A stretch of 64,000 nucleotides of DNA from Muricoccus harenae (GTDB lineage: Bacteria > Pseudomonadota > Alphaproteobacteria > Acetobacterales > Acetobacteraceae). The notes beneath the pieces were generated by a model. The model was not told the DNA's origin, ran no database searches, and saw nothing but the letters and a program-made list of their open reading frames with translations. The stretch lies in contig NZ_WWDL01000001.1 of NCBI RefSeq assembly GCF_009848505.1, forward strand, positions 372,001-436,000, read 5' to 3'. This document shows positions 18,153 to 27,030 of the stretch, one piece after another. The position numbers and the translations under genes were made by a program. Position 1 is the first letter of the stretch; each line of letters starts with the position of its first letter.

Positions 18153-19871
18153 CTATTCATTCATCTCTGTCGTTCCTGATTCGGTTTTCACCTCCCGGCC
18201 TTCCATACTCTCGCCTTCGAATTCCGACGCATCCGCCCGCATGATGCGGTCCAGCGGCAACTCGATGTCGCAGACGAGCCCCGTCGACTCCCAGGCCGTG
18301 GAGACCTTGCCGCCGAGCTGATCCCGCAGGGTTCCACTCAGGACGCGGGAGCCGAAGCCGAGCCGGGTCGGGGGGCCTTCCTGCGGCGGGCCCCCGGTTT
18401 CGGCCCAGCGGAAGCGCAGGACGGCGCCGGGGGCGCGCTCGACATGCCATTCAATGGTGAGCCGCCCGGTCGGCTTCGACAGGGCACCGTATTTCACAGC
18501 ATTCGTCGCCAACTCGTGGATTGCCATCGAGAAGGGCTGCGCCGCGCCCGCGGGCAGCACGAGGCGCTTGCCACGCAGCACGACCTTGAGGCCGGAGCCA
18601 TGGTCATCGAGGAAGGAGGACAACTCGCCACGCAGCAGCGTGTGCAGGTCGGCGCCGGACCAGCGATCGGCGGCCAGCAGCGTCTGGGCCCGCGCCAGGG
18701 CGGCCACCCGGCCCTCGATGGCGCGAATGAAGCTCGGGACATCATCGGCCCGCGTCAGCCGCAGCGCCGCCTGCACCACCGCGAGCGCGTTCTTGGCGCG
18801 GTGGTTCACCTCCCGCGCGAGGAAGGCCTGCAGCTCCGTCGAGCGCCGCTCCTCGTCGACATCGACGATCACCACCAGCGCTGCCACCACCTGCCCGTCC
18901 TCGCCTTGCACGGGAACGCCGCTCACGCGGCGCCAGCGGTCGCCTTCCGCGCCACGCTGCACGAAGTCCATGTTGAGGGCCAGCTCGCCGCGCAGCGCCC
19001 GGGCGGCGGGAAATTCCTGCGGCAGAATAGGTTGCCCGTCCGCATGGAAGGCACGCCACTCGCTGCCCAGCCTGGCATCGGCGGATGGGATGATGCATCC
19101 GGGCAGGAAGCGGCGGAACTCCGGATTGGCGAGGATGATCTGCCCCGTGGGGCTCACCAGCGCGGCCCCCACCGGCAGGTGCTCGACCACCGTTTCCATC
19201 TTGCTGGCCGAGCGGAGCGCCTCCTGGACGCGCTCGCGCTCCGCCGCCTCGGCCCGCAGCCTGCGGTTCGCCTCGGTCAGCGCGTGGGTGCGCTCGGCCA
19301 CGCGGCGCTCCAGCTCCTGGTTGCTGTTCCGCATCTCGCCGAAGACGCGCAGCCGTTCCACCGCGGCGGCGATGAGGTTGGCATAGCTGCGGAGGAAGAC
19401 GATGTCGTCGTCGGTGAACTCGCGGGGTTCGCGGCTGTCCACCTGCAGGATGCCGAAGGGCGGCCGGCCCCGGGCGCCGATGATGATGACGTTGACGATG
19501 GCCTTCACGCCGTGGTCGGTCAGGAAGGGCGCATAGTCGAAGCGCTTCTCCTGGCTGATGTCGCTGGAGACGACCGGCTCTCCGGTACTGAGCGCATGGC
19601 CTTCCGAGGTGCCTCTGCTCGCCTTCAACCGGAGCTGGCCGACGATGCCGGGATTCCAGCCGACCCCGGCCCGCACCAGCAGGGTTTCGCCGTCCTCCTG
19701 CAGCTCCACGACCTTGGCGAGATCGGTTCCGAGGGTGTCGCCCACCAGGCGGCACGCCTCGTTCAGAATCTCGTCCAGGTCTTCCGACTGCAGGGCCAAT
19801 TCGCCAAAACGGGCCAGTGTCCTCTGTTGCCGCAGCAGCTCGTCGTGCTCTTTCTCTTCCCTCTTACTCAA
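18153..19871 (-). CDS. Cytosolic GAF-PAS sensor histidine kinase, HWE family
   Basis: 572 residues without membrane segments. GAF domain at about 20-175 (GILQVDSREPREFTDDD), a coiled coil at 180-225 and a PAS domain at about 225-340. The HWE kinase core has H357 in EVNHRAKNALAVVQ, HELATNAVKYGALS, and the W-x-E signature in FRWAETGG. HWE kinases are common in alphaproteobacteria and often respond to light, redox or general stress. No response regulator is adjacent. A C-terminal acidic tail follows the kinase core. Confidence 0.93.
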   Translation of the reverse strand: MSKREEKEHDELLRQQRTLARFGELALQSEDLDEILNEACRLVGDTLGTDLAKVVELQEDGETLLVRAGVGWNPGIVGQLRLKASRGTSEGHALSTGEPVVSSDISQEKRFDYAPFLTDHGVKAIVNVIIIGARGRPPFGILQVDSREPREFTDDDIVFLRSYANLIAAAVERLRVFGEMRNSNQELERRVAERTHALTEANRRLRAEAAERERVQEALRSASKMETVVEHLPVGAALVSPTGQIILANPEFRRFLPGCIIPSADARLGSEWRAFHADGQPILPQEFPAARALRGELALNMDFVQRGAEGDRWRRVSGVPVQGEDGQVVAALVVIVDVDEERRSTELQAFLAREVNHRAKNALAVVQAALRLTRADDVPSFIRAIEGRVAALARAQTLLAADRWSGADLHTLLRGELSSFLDDHGSGLKVVLRGKRLVLPAGAAQPFSMAIHELATNAVKYGALSKPTGRLTIEWHVERAPGAVLRFRWAETGGPPQEGPPTRLGFGSRVLSGTLRDQLGGKVSTAWESTGLVCDIELPLDRIMRADASEFEGESMEGREVKTESGTTEMNE

Positions 19872-20081
19872 GGCCCGTCATCGCTCCCGCTCCTCCATGT
19901 GCCTAACGCGGCTGGAGGGGGAGCGCCTTCATGCTGGAGACCTTTTTACCTAGGTTTACTGGGAGAACCTGGCGCAGCGCCTTGCTCCCGGTGCGGCCTG
20001 CAACCACCCGTTGCGGCCGGCGCCCCCTTGCCACGGACGCCTCGGCGGGGAACATCCTCCGACGACGCAGGAGGAGATCCC

Positions 20082-21299
20082 ATGCCGGACGATCATGGCC
20101 CCAAGCCGCCGCCCGAGGACCCGCGCCTGCCGCTCTCCGGCCTTCGTGTGGTGGAGCTGGGCCACTACATCGCCGCGCCCTTCGCCACCCGGCTGCTGGC
20201 CGACCTGGGTGCCGAGGTGATCAAGGTGGAGCCACCGGAGGGCGACCCGCATCGCGACTGGGGCGCGCGGGTGAACGGACATGCGGTGTGGTTCAGCATC
20301 CATGGCCGCAACAAGCTCTCCGTCACCCTGGACCTGAAGACAGAGGAAGGGCGCAGCCGCGTGCGTGCCCTCTGCGCCCGTGCGGATGCCCTGGTGGAGA
20401 ACTTCCGCCCCGGCTACCTGGAGCGCATCGGCCTGGGGCCGGACGTGCTGCGCGCCGAGAACCCGCGCCTCGTGATCGCCCGCGTCTCCGGCTATGGCCA
20501 GGATGGGCCCTATCGCGACAAGCCGGCCTTCGGGGCGATCGGCGAGGCGATGGGGGGGCTGCGCCACCTGACCGCCAATCCCGGCCAGACGGACCTGCCG
20601 CCGCCGCGCTGCGGCGTCTCGATCAGTGATGACCTGGCGGGGATGTATGCCGCGCTCTCCCTCGTCTCCGCCTGCTGGGGGCGGGACCGGAAGCCGGATG
20701 GCAAGGGCACGACGATCGATCTCGACCTCGTCTCCTCCGTCTTCTCGCTCATGGAGGGGATGCTGCCGGAATACGGGCTGCTCGGCCGCGTGCGGCAGCC
20801 CATGGGTGCCGCCCTGCCCAGCGCCGCCCCCACCAACACCTATCCCTGCGCGGATGGGAAATGGCTGGCGGTGGCGGGCAATTCCGACCTCATCTTCCGC
20901 CGCCTGATGCTGGAGATTGGCCGCCCGGACCTGGCCGAGGACCCGCGCATGGCCAGCAATTCCGGCCGCTGCGCCAATGCCGCCGAGCTGGACGCCGCCA
21001 TCGCCGAATGGACCCGCACCCGGACCGCCAAGGAGGCGCAGGAGGCGCTGGAGGCCGTGCAGGTGCCCTGCTCACGCCTCTACGACATGAAGGATTGCGT
21101 GGAAGATCCGCATTTCCAGGCGCGCGACCTGATGCTGGATATCGCGGACCCGCTGGTCGGCACCACCGTGCCGCATCCTGCCGCCCCTTTTCGCTTCGAG
21201 GGGGTGCCGCCGCGCGACATGGTGCGCTGGCCGGGGCCTGCGCTGGGGGCGCATAACGACTACGTCTTCGGCAAGCTGCTGAAGGAGGACATGCCATGA
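20082..21299 (+). CDS. CaiB/BaiF-family (class III) CoA-transferase
   Basis: 405 residues from ATG 20082 with a strong AGGAGGAGA site. The typical N-terminus LSGLRVVELGHYIAAPFATR is followed by LLADLGAEVIKVEPPEGDP, NRNK-like GRNKLSVTLDLK and VENFRPG. The catalytic aspartate is expected in the VSISDDLAGM region. These enzymes swap CoA between carboxylic acids through an aspartyl-CoA intermediate. The stop overlaps the next start by 4 bp, coupling it to an HMG-CoA-lyase-like enzyme, so the pair likely activates and cleaves a branched or hydroxy acid. The true substrate is unknown. Confidence 0.93.
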   Translation: MPDDHGPKPPPEDPRLPLSGLRVVELGHYIAAPFATRLLADLGAEVIKVEPPEGDPHRDWGARVNGHAVWFSIHGRNKLSVTLDLKTEEGRSRVRALCARADALVENFRPGYLERIGLGPDVLRAENPRLVIARVSGYGQDGPYRDKPAFGAIGEAMGGLRHLTANPGQTDLPPPRCGVSISDDLAGMYAALSLVSACWGRDRKPDGKGTTIDLDLVSSVFSLMEGMLPEYGLLGRVRQPMGAALPSAAPTNTYPCADGKWLAVAGNSDLIFRRLMLEIGRPDLAEDPRMASNSGRCANAAELDAAIAEWTRTRTAKEAQEALEAVQVPCSRLYDMKDCVEDPHFQARDLMLDIADPLVGTTVPHPAAPFRFEGVPPRDMVRWPGPALGAHNDYVFGKLLKEDMP

Positions 21300-22198
21300 C
21301 CGAGCAGGCCACGATCAGCGATGTCGCTCCGCGCGACGGGCTGCAATCCATCGGCCCCTTCGTGCCGACGGAAACCAAGATCGCCATCCTCCGCGCCATC
21401 TACGCCGCTGGCATCCGGCGGATGGAGATCGGCTCCTTCGTCTCGCCCCGGGCCGTGCCGCAGATGGCGGATACGGGGGAGGTGCTGAAGGCGGCGCTGG
21501 AGTTGCCCGGGCTGGAATCCACGGTGCTGGTGCCGAACCGCAAGGGCTTCGAACTGGCGGCGGCTTCCGGCGCGCAGCGGCTCGGCCTCTTCATGTCGGC
21601 GACCGAGAGCCACAACAAGGCGAACCTCAACCGCACGCGGGAGGAATCCTTCGCCGACCTCGCCGCCATCGTTCAGGAAGCGACTGCGGCCGGGCTGTTG
21701 GTGCGCTTCAATCTCTCCACCGTCTTCCATTGCCCCTTCGAGGGCGTGGTGCCGGACGAGACGGCGTTGCGCTGGGTCGAGCGGATCGTCGCGTTGGACC
21801 CCGACATGGAGATCGCGCTGGCCGACACGACCGGCAACGCCGCGCCGGACCAGGTGCGCCGCCTGTTCGAGAAGTCGCATGCCGCATGGGGCAAGCGCTT
21901 CGCCTTCCACGGGCATGACACCTACGGCATGGGCCTCGCCAATGTGTCGGCCGCCTGGGAGGCAGGGGTGCGGATCTTCGATTCCGCCGCCGGCGGGCTG
22001 GGCGGCTGCCCCTTCGCGCCGGGCGCCACCGGAAATGTCGCCACCGAGGATGTGGTCTGGCTGTTCCACCGCATGGGGGTGGAGACGGGCGTGGATTGGA
22101 GCAAGTTGCTGGAGGCGGCCGATCTTGCCGCGGCGGTGCCGGGCGGAACGCCGGGCGGGCGGCTGCGCGGCGTGCCGGCGGTGCGGCGCGCGGCATAG
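21296..22198 (+). CDS. Hydroxymethylglutaryl-CoA lyase family protein
   Basis: 300 residues forming a TIM barrel. DVAPRDGLQ at the N-terminus gives a metal and catalytic site. HGHDTYGMGLANV holds metal-binding histidines, and GLGGCPFAPGATGNVATED is the HMG-CoA lyase signature with the catalytic cysteine. It cleaves a 3-hydroxy-3-methyl acyl-CoA to acetyl-CoA (or pyruvate) plus a keto acid; HMG-CoA or citramalyl-CoA are possible substrates. Overlaps the CoA-transferase by ATGA. The combination suggests a catabolic step rather than ketogenesis alone. Confidence 0.9.
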   Translation: MTEQATISDVAPRDGLQSIGPFVPTETKIAILRAIYAAGIRRMEIGSFVSPRAVPQMADTGEVLKAALELPGLESTVLVPNRKGFELAAASGAQRLGLFMSATESHNKANLNRTREESFADLAAIVQEATAAGLLVRFNLSTVFHCPFEGVVPDETALRWVERIVALDPDMEIALADTTGNAAPDQVRRLFEKSHAAWGKRFAFHGHDTYGMGLANVSAAWEAGVRIFDSAAGGLGGCPFAPGATGNVATEDVVWLFHRMGVETGVDWSKLLEAADLAAAVPGGTPGGRLRGVPAVRRAA

Positions 22199-22225
22199 GG
22201 CCCAGGGGCTGGCGCCGCGTAGGCG

Positions 22226-23173
22226 TCAGCGCCTTCCCGCTTCGGCAGGCTTGGCGGGGAGGAGGCGGCGGGGCAGGCGTCCATTAATGAAGGCGAGACC
22301 ACCGCCGATCAGCGCCATGCCGAGCAGGTGTCGCGGCTGCAGGGTCTCGCCCAACACCGAGACGCCGAGCAGGACGGCGCTGACCGGGATCAGGAAGGTC
22401 ACCAGCAGCAGATTCGTGGCGCCGCTTGTGGCCAGGATGCGGAAATACAGCCAATAGGCGAGGGCGGTGGAAAGCAGCCCTACGCCGAGCACGGCGCCCC
22501 AGGTCGCGGCATTCGGCGGTGCCAGGGTCCAGGGCTGGTCGATGAGCAGCATCATGGGCAGCAGCAGGAGCGTCGAGGCGCAAACCTGGCCCGCCGCGGC
22601 CGGCAGGGGCGCCACGCCCAGGCGCCGGAAGCGGCGGCCGTAGATTCCGGCGAAGGCGTAGGAGAGGGCGGCGGCGAGGCAGGCGATCTGCGCCGGGATG
22701 TCGTCGCCGAGGCCGCCCAGCACGCCAGGTCCGATCATCACCGCCGCGCCGGCAAATCCCAGGGCCACGCCGCCTGCCTTCAGCACCGTCAGGCGTTCGT
22801 CCCGCGTCAACGCATGCGCGACCAGCACGCCGAATAGGGGCGTCGTGGCGTTGAGGATCGCGGCGAGGCCGCTGGCGATCCGGTGCTGCCCCCAGACGAT
22901 CAGCACGAAAGGCAGCGCGTTGTTGAGCAGCCCCATGCCGAGGAAGGCCGCCCAGACGCGCCTTTCCCGCGGCAGGGACTGGCCGAGCACACGCAACGCC
23001 AGCAGCAGGGCGATGGCCGCGACGGCGACGCGCAGCCACACCAGTGTCAGGGACGGCAGTTCCCGCACGGCGACGCCGTTGAAGAAGAAGGAACCACCCC
23101 AGAGCACGGCCAAGGCCAGCAGCATCGCCCATTCGCGGCCGCCCATCCTCGCTACCGTCACGTGATCACCCAT
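22226..23173 (-). CDS. EamA/DMT-family transporter
   Basis: 315 residues from ATG 23173; ATG 23245 or 23146 are alternatives. Ten hydrophobic helices in two EamA repeats. The first contains LALAVLWGGSFFFNGVAVRELP and LNATTPLFGVLVAH; the second contains YAFAGIYGRRF and LATSGATNLLLVTFLIPVSAVLLG. It is an inner-membrane exporter of the drug/metabolite superfamily, substrate unknown. It converges with the HMG-CoA-lyase-like gene 28 bp away. Confidence 0.88.
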   Translation of the reverse strand: MGDHVTVARMGGREWAMLLALAVLWGGSFFFNGVAVRELPSLTLVWLRVAVAAIALLLALRVLGQSLPRERRVWAAFLGMGLLNNALPFVLIVWGQHRIASGLAAILNATTPLFGVLVAHALTRDERLTVLKAGGVALGFAGAAVMIGPGVLGGLGDDIPAQIACLAAALSYAFAGIYGRRFRRLGVAPLPAAAGQVCASTLLLLPMMLLIDQPWTLAPPNAATWGAVLGVGLLSTALAYWLYFRILATSGATNLLLVTFLIPVSAVLLGVSVLGETLQPRHLLGMALIGGGLAFINGRLPRRLLPAKPAEAGRR

Positions 23174-23385
23174 CGCCGCCGCTCCCCCGCGCCCGGCGGA
23201 GAGTAGGGGCGCTGTGGTAGATGGCACTCCGGTTCTTGCGGCCACAGCGCCGCTTATTGACGCTGGGGCAAGCGCCTGTGCCTGGCGGAGCCTCGCGCCC
23301 CTGGTCTCGCGCGGGCATCATGCCCTCAATGCAACCTGGCGCCGGAGTCCTGCCGGCACCTCACCGATTTCGAGGACATTCCGGC

Positions 23386-24726
23386 ATGTCGTTCTTCCCG
23401 AGCTGGCCCCTCGCCCGGGGCCCAGTCGTGCCTCCCGATGAGCGCCTGCCCTGGGGCACCACGGGCGTCCTGGGCATCCAGCACCTGGTGGCCATGTCGG
23501 GCTCCACCATCCTCGGCCCGCTGCTGATGGGCTTCGACCCGAACCTCGCCATCCTATTCTCCGGCATTGGCACGCTCATCTTCTTCCTGCTCGTGGGCGG
23601 GCGGGTGCCGAGCTATCTCGGCTCATCCTTTTCCTTCATCGCCGTGGTGATCGCGGTCACCGGCTATGCGGGGCAGGGACCGAATCCGAACATCGGCCCT
23701 GCGCTGGGCGGCATCATCGCCTGCGGCGCGCTCTATGCGGCCATCGGTGTGCTGGTGATGTTCACCGGCTCCAACTGGGTCGAGCGGCTGATGCCACCGG
23801 CCGTGACGGGCGCGGTAGGCGCGGCCATCGGCCTCAACCTCGCGCCCGTGGCGGTGAGGGGCATCGAGGGAACGGGGCCGCATGTGATTGTCGCGATGGC
23901 GACGCTGATCGCGACTTCCTGCATCGCCGTCTATGCACCGCTGGCGATCCGCCGCATCTCGATCCTGGCCGGAATCGGCTGCGGCTACGTGCTGTATCTG
24001 ATCATCAGCAACGTCATGGGCCTGCTGCCTCCCATCTCCTTCGCCGAATTGTCCACCGCGCCCTGGATCGGCATGCCGACTTTCCATTCACCGACTTTCG
24101 AGACCGGCGCGATGCTGCTGATCGCACCGGTGGCCTTCATCCTGGTCGCGGAGAACCTGGGGCACATCAAGGCGATCGGCGCGATGACCGGGCGCAACCT
24201 CGATCCCTATATCGGCCGAGGCTTCCTGGGTGACGGCATTGCCACCATGGTCTCGGGCTCCGGCGGCGGCACGGGCGTCACCACCTATGTCGAGAACATG
24301 GGCGTGATGGCCGTCACCCGCGTCTATTCCACGCTGATCTTCGTGGTCGCGGCGCTTGCGGCCATCGCGCTGGGCTTCTCGCCGAAATTCGGCGCGCTGC
24401 TGCGGACCATTCCCGGGCCGGTGCTGGGCGGGCTGGCCGTGGTGGTGTTCGGACTGATCGCCGCGGCGATGATCCGGCTCTGGGTCGACAACCGCGTGGA
24501 CTTCTCCGACCCGCGCAACCTGCTGACGGTGGGTGCCGCGCTGGTGCTGGGCGCGGGCAACTTCACGGTCGCGATCGGCGGCTTCTCCATCGCCGGCATC
24601 GGCACGGCGACCATTGCGGCCATCGGGCTGTACCAACTGCTCGGGATCGGCCGGCGCGACCCGGTGGGCGTGGTGCACGGCCTTACCGAGAGCGAGCGGG
24701 ACGCGGCGCGGCGCGAGGCGCACTGA
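23386..24726 (+). CDS. NCS2 uracil/xanthine permease
   Basis: 446 residues from ATG 23386; the open frame extends upstream, but homologues begin near MSFFPSW. Twelve to fourteen membrane segments. WGTTGVLGIQHLVAMSG at the start, the substrate-site segment LIAPVAFILVAENLGHIKAI (glutamate in AENLGH) and TTYVENMGVMAVTRVYS place it in the uracil/pyrimidine branch (UraA/RutG-like). It probably imports uracil or a related base by proton symport. No pyrimidine catabolic genes are adjacent. Confidence 0.9.
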   Translation: MSFFPSWPLARGPVVPPDERLPWGTTGVLGIQHLVAMSGSTILGPLLMGFDPNLAILFSGIGTLIFFLLVGGRVPSYLGSSFSFIAVVIAVTGYAGQGPNPNIGPALGGIIACGALYAAIGVLVMFTGSNWVERLMPPAVTGAVGAAIGLNLAPVAVRGIEGTGPHVIVAMATLIATSCIAVYAPLAIRRISILAGIGCGYVLYLIISNVMGLLPPISFAELSTAPWIGMPTFHSPTFETGAMLLIAPVAFILVAENLGHIKAIGAMTGRNLDPYIGRGFLGDGIATMVSGSGGGTGVTTYVENMGVMAVTRVYSTLIFVVAALAAIALGFSPKFGALLRTIPGPVLGGLAVVVFGLIAAAMIRLWVDNRVDFSDPRNLLTVGAALVLGAGNFTVAIGGFSIAGIGTATIAAIGLYQLLGIGRRDPVGVVHGLTESERDAARREAH

Positions 24727-24755
24727 TCCCACGGGTTCGTCCCGAGTGGGTGGTC

Positions 24756-24992
24756 CCGGAGGCGCTGCCTCCGGACCTCCGCCGGGGTGGCAGCGGCCAC
24801 CCCGGACCCCGCGTCGAGTTTTTCTCGGATTCAGCTAGGTAAGGCAGCGCCGCAGGCCGATTCACTTCGCCTCGCAGGGGGTCATGTCAGCGCCTGAGGT
24901 CGTGGACCTCAGGCGCACTTCCAAACAAGATGCTGGGGTCCGGGGAGCCTCAGGCTCCCCGGCGGAGGGTCCGGGAGGCGGCGCCTCCCCGG
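24756..24992. repeat. Cluster of intergenic hairpins after the permease
   Basis: The 336-bp gap between the permease and exonuclease III holds five perfect inverted repeats: 24756-24774 (8-bp stem), 24782-24805 (10 bp), 24890-24916 (12 bp, 3-nt loop), 24940-24962 (10 bp) and 24973-24989 (7 bp). A short T run follows the second at about 24819-24823, so that one could end the permease transcript. The GGTCC-GGAG-type composition repeats between hairpins, which suggests a dispersed palindromic element family. No gene is seen in the gap. Confidence 0.6.
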
Positions 24993-25062
24993 TTCCAACC
25001 GCTCCCGCAATTCAGAACAAGCAGCCAAGTCCAGTCCCGCCCCTGATGGAGCGCGGCCGACC

Positions 25063-25905
25063 TTACAGCGCGATCTCTATCATCACGGGCACATGGTCGC
25101 TCGTCTGCACCCAGTCCCGCGCATCCTTCAGCACCACATGGCGGCGCAGGGCGCCCGCCAGGTCCTGGCTGACCCAGACATGGTCCAGGCGCCGCCCGCG
25201 ATCCGAGGCGCGCCAGTCCTTCGCGCGATAGGACCACCATGTGTAGAGCTTCTGGTCCGGTGGCGTGAAGTGGCGCAGGGCGTCGTACCAGTCCCCCGCC
25301 TGCTGCCAGCGGGTCATGGCTTCCACTTCCACGGGCGTGTGGGAGACGACGCCGACCATCTGCTTGTGGCTCCAGACGTCATGCTCGAGCGGTGCGATGT
25401 TCAGGTCGCCCACCAGCACGGAGCGCGTCGCCGGGCCGCGCGCGGCGGTCCAGGCGGTGACTTCGGCGACGAAGTCGAGCTTATGGGCGAATTTCGGGTT
25501 CACCTCCCGGTCCGGCGTGTCGCCGCCGGCGGGGACGTAGAAGTTGTGCAGCTCCAGCGGGCCGCCGGGGGTGTCCACCTGCACGCCCAGGTGCCGGCAG
25601 TCGCCCTTGCTGCACCAGTCGCGCCCATCCTCCATCAGCGCGATGGGGCGGCGGGACAGCACGGCGACGCCGTTGTAGCCCTTCATCCCGCGGATGATGC
25701 GATGGGTGTAGCCGAGCGCCTCGGCGGCTTCATGGGGGAAGTGCTCGTCCGGCGTCTTCGTCTCCTGGAGGCAGAGGACGTCGGGGTCCAGCTCGTCCAG
25801 CAGGTGCCGGAGCAGCGGGGCGCGGAGGCGGACGGAGTTGATGTTCCAGGTGGCCACGCGCAGGGGCGCGGCCACCGGGACGATTGCGGGCGGAACCGGA
25901 GTCAA
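25063..25905 (-). CDS. xthA: Exodeoxyribonuclease III
   Basis: 280 residues of the endonuclease/exonuclease/phosphatase fold. Signature residues: WNINSVR (Asn), LCLQETKTPD (metal-binding Glu), YNGVAVLSRRP, NFYVPAGGD, VGDLNIAP (Asp/Asn), RRLDHVWVS and TSDHVPVMI (catalytic Asp-His). It removes abasic sites and 3' blocks in base excision repair. Its ATG overlaps the stop of the FAH-family gene (bases 25902-25905), so the two form an operon. Confidence 0.95.
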   Translation of the reverse strand: MTPVPPAIVPVAAPLRVATWNINSVRLRAPLLRHLLDELDPDVLCLQETKTPDEHFPHEAAEALGYTHRIIRGMKGYNGVAVLSRRPIALMEDGRDWCSKGDCRHLGVQVDTPGGPLELHNFYVPAGGDTPDREVNPKFAHKLDFVAEVTAWTAARGPATRSVLVGDLNIAPLEHDVWSHKQMVGVVSHTPVEVEAMTRWQQAGDWYDALRHFTPPDQKLYTWWSYRAKDWRASDRGRRLDHVWVSQDLAGALRRHVVLKDARDWVQTSDHVPVMIEIAL

Positions 25906-26585
25906 ACGATGCGCACCGTCACCGTGCCGACGCCCTCAACCACGCCTTCCAGCAGGTCGCCCTTCTGCACGGCCGCCACGTTCTCGGGCGTGCCGGTCAT
26001 GATCAGGTCGCCCGGTGCGAGCTTCACGAGGCGGGAGAGGTTGGCGATCACCTCGGGCACCGACCAGATCATCTTGGACAGGTCGGAGGTCTGGCGGACC
26101 TGGCCGTTCACCTTCAGCTCGATCAACCCCTTGCCCGGGGTGATGGAGCCGGCCGGCACCAGCTCGCCCATCGGGGCGGAGTGGTCGAAGCCCTTGCCCA
26201 TGTCCCAGGGACGGCCGGTTTTCTTGGCGGCGTTCTGGATGTCGCGGCGGGTCATGTCGAGGCCGGCGCAATAGCCCCAGACATGGTTCAGCGCGTCCGC
26301 CTCGGCGATGTCGCTGCCGCCGATGCCGATGGCGACGACCAGCTCCATCTCGTGGTGCAGCTCCTTCGTCTCGGTCGGGTAGGGCATGTCGGCCCCGTTG
26401 ATGACCACCGCGTCGGAGGGCTTGGTGAAGTAGAAGGGCGGCTCGCGATCCGGGTCGCTGCCCATCTCGCGGGCATGCTCGGCATAGTTGCGGCCGACGC
26501 AGAAGATGCGCCGCACGGGAAACAGGCCACCCCCGCGCACGGGCAGGGCGGCGACGGGCGGCGGGGCGATGACGTAGTCGGCCAT
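25902..26585 (-). CDS. Fumarylacetoacetate hydrolase family protein
   Basis: 227 residues from ATG 26585 (MADYVIAPPP). The fold signature is clear: RIFCVGRNYAEHAREMG, FYFTKPSDAV, the metal-binding HHEMELVVAIG, DMTRRDIQN, and PGDLIMTGTPENVAAV. Members hydrolyse or decarboxylate beta-diketo acids or oxaloacetate-like compounds with Mg2+. This short single-domain form matches fumarylpyruvate hydrolase or acylpyruvase types more than full FAH. First gene of the pair with exonuclease III. Confidence 0.9.
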   Translation of the reverse strand: MADYVIAPPPVAALPVRGGGLFPVRRIFCVGRNYAEHAREMGSDPDREPPFYFTKPSDAVVINGADMPYPTETKELHHEMELVVAIGIGGSDIAEADALNHVWGYCAGLDMTRRDIQNAAKKTGRPWDMGKGFDHSAPMGELVPAGSITPGKGLIELKVNGQVRQTSDLSKMIWSVPEVIANLSRLVKLAPGDLIMTGTPENVAAVQKGDLLEGVVEGVGTVTVRIV

Positions 26586-26769
26586 GGGGCGGAGATCCGA
26601 TCCGGTTCCTGGAACGGCCGAAGGATATACGGCGCTCCGTGGAAGGCGGATAGCGGCAGCCCTGCAACAGGCGCGCGGGCCGACGATGCCGGCCCGAAAC
26701 CTGCGCCCGGGCATGCTGGTTCATCCTCCAGGCCAGGCAGGAGGGGGATCCGAGGGGGCGGGAACAGGA

Positions 26770-26812
26770 CGCAGAAAGAAATGGCGCCCGGTGAGGGGGG
26801 TCACCGGGCGCC
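26770..26812 (-). terminator. Rho-independent terminator of the small membrane peptide gene
   Basis: GGCGCCCGGTGA (26783-26794) and TCACCGGGCGCC (26801-26812) form a perfect 12-bp stem with a 6-nt loop. On the minus strand it is followed by ATTTCTTTCTGC, a T-rich tail. It lies 78 bp downstream of the stop of the 30-codon gene at 26890-26982 and before the FAH gene, so it most plausibly ends that gene's transcript. Confidence 0.75.
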
Positions 26813-26889
26813 GGGTACTCATACTTCCGATCGGAATAGTCTTCATGGTCGGGTGAGCCGGCAGGGGATACCGGTACACCACCGGCTTT

Positions 26890-26982
26890 CTAGGTCCGGC
26901 GTCCGAAGATTACCCATATCCACAGGCAGAATGCAAAAGTGGAAGTTATTGCACCGATCACAGTGGCGTGAGACGCGGACAT
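26890..26982 (-). CDS. 30-residue single-span membrane peptide
   Basis: The ATG at 26982 has GGGAGA 3 bp upstream and the frame ends in TAG at 26890. The peptide begins MSASHATVIGAITS and continues TFAFCLWIWVIFGRRT: about 20 hydrophobic residues ending in two arginines, the look of a single transmembrane helix with a cytoplasmic C-terminal tail. A strong terminator follows at 26783-26812, so this has the full layout of a gene. Hexamers AGACGC/GCGTCT (26971-26976, 26983-26988) flank the start codon and could hide the ribosome site in a hairpin. Tiny membrane proteins often bind larger transporters or oxidases; no partner can be named. Not recognised as a known family. Confidence 0.6.
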   Translation of the reverse strand: MSASHATVIGAITSTFAFCLWIWVIFGRRT

Positions 26983-27030
26983 GCGTCTCCCGTGAGGCGG
27001 GCGCATAGCCGCTTCCGGTGCTAAGCCGTT

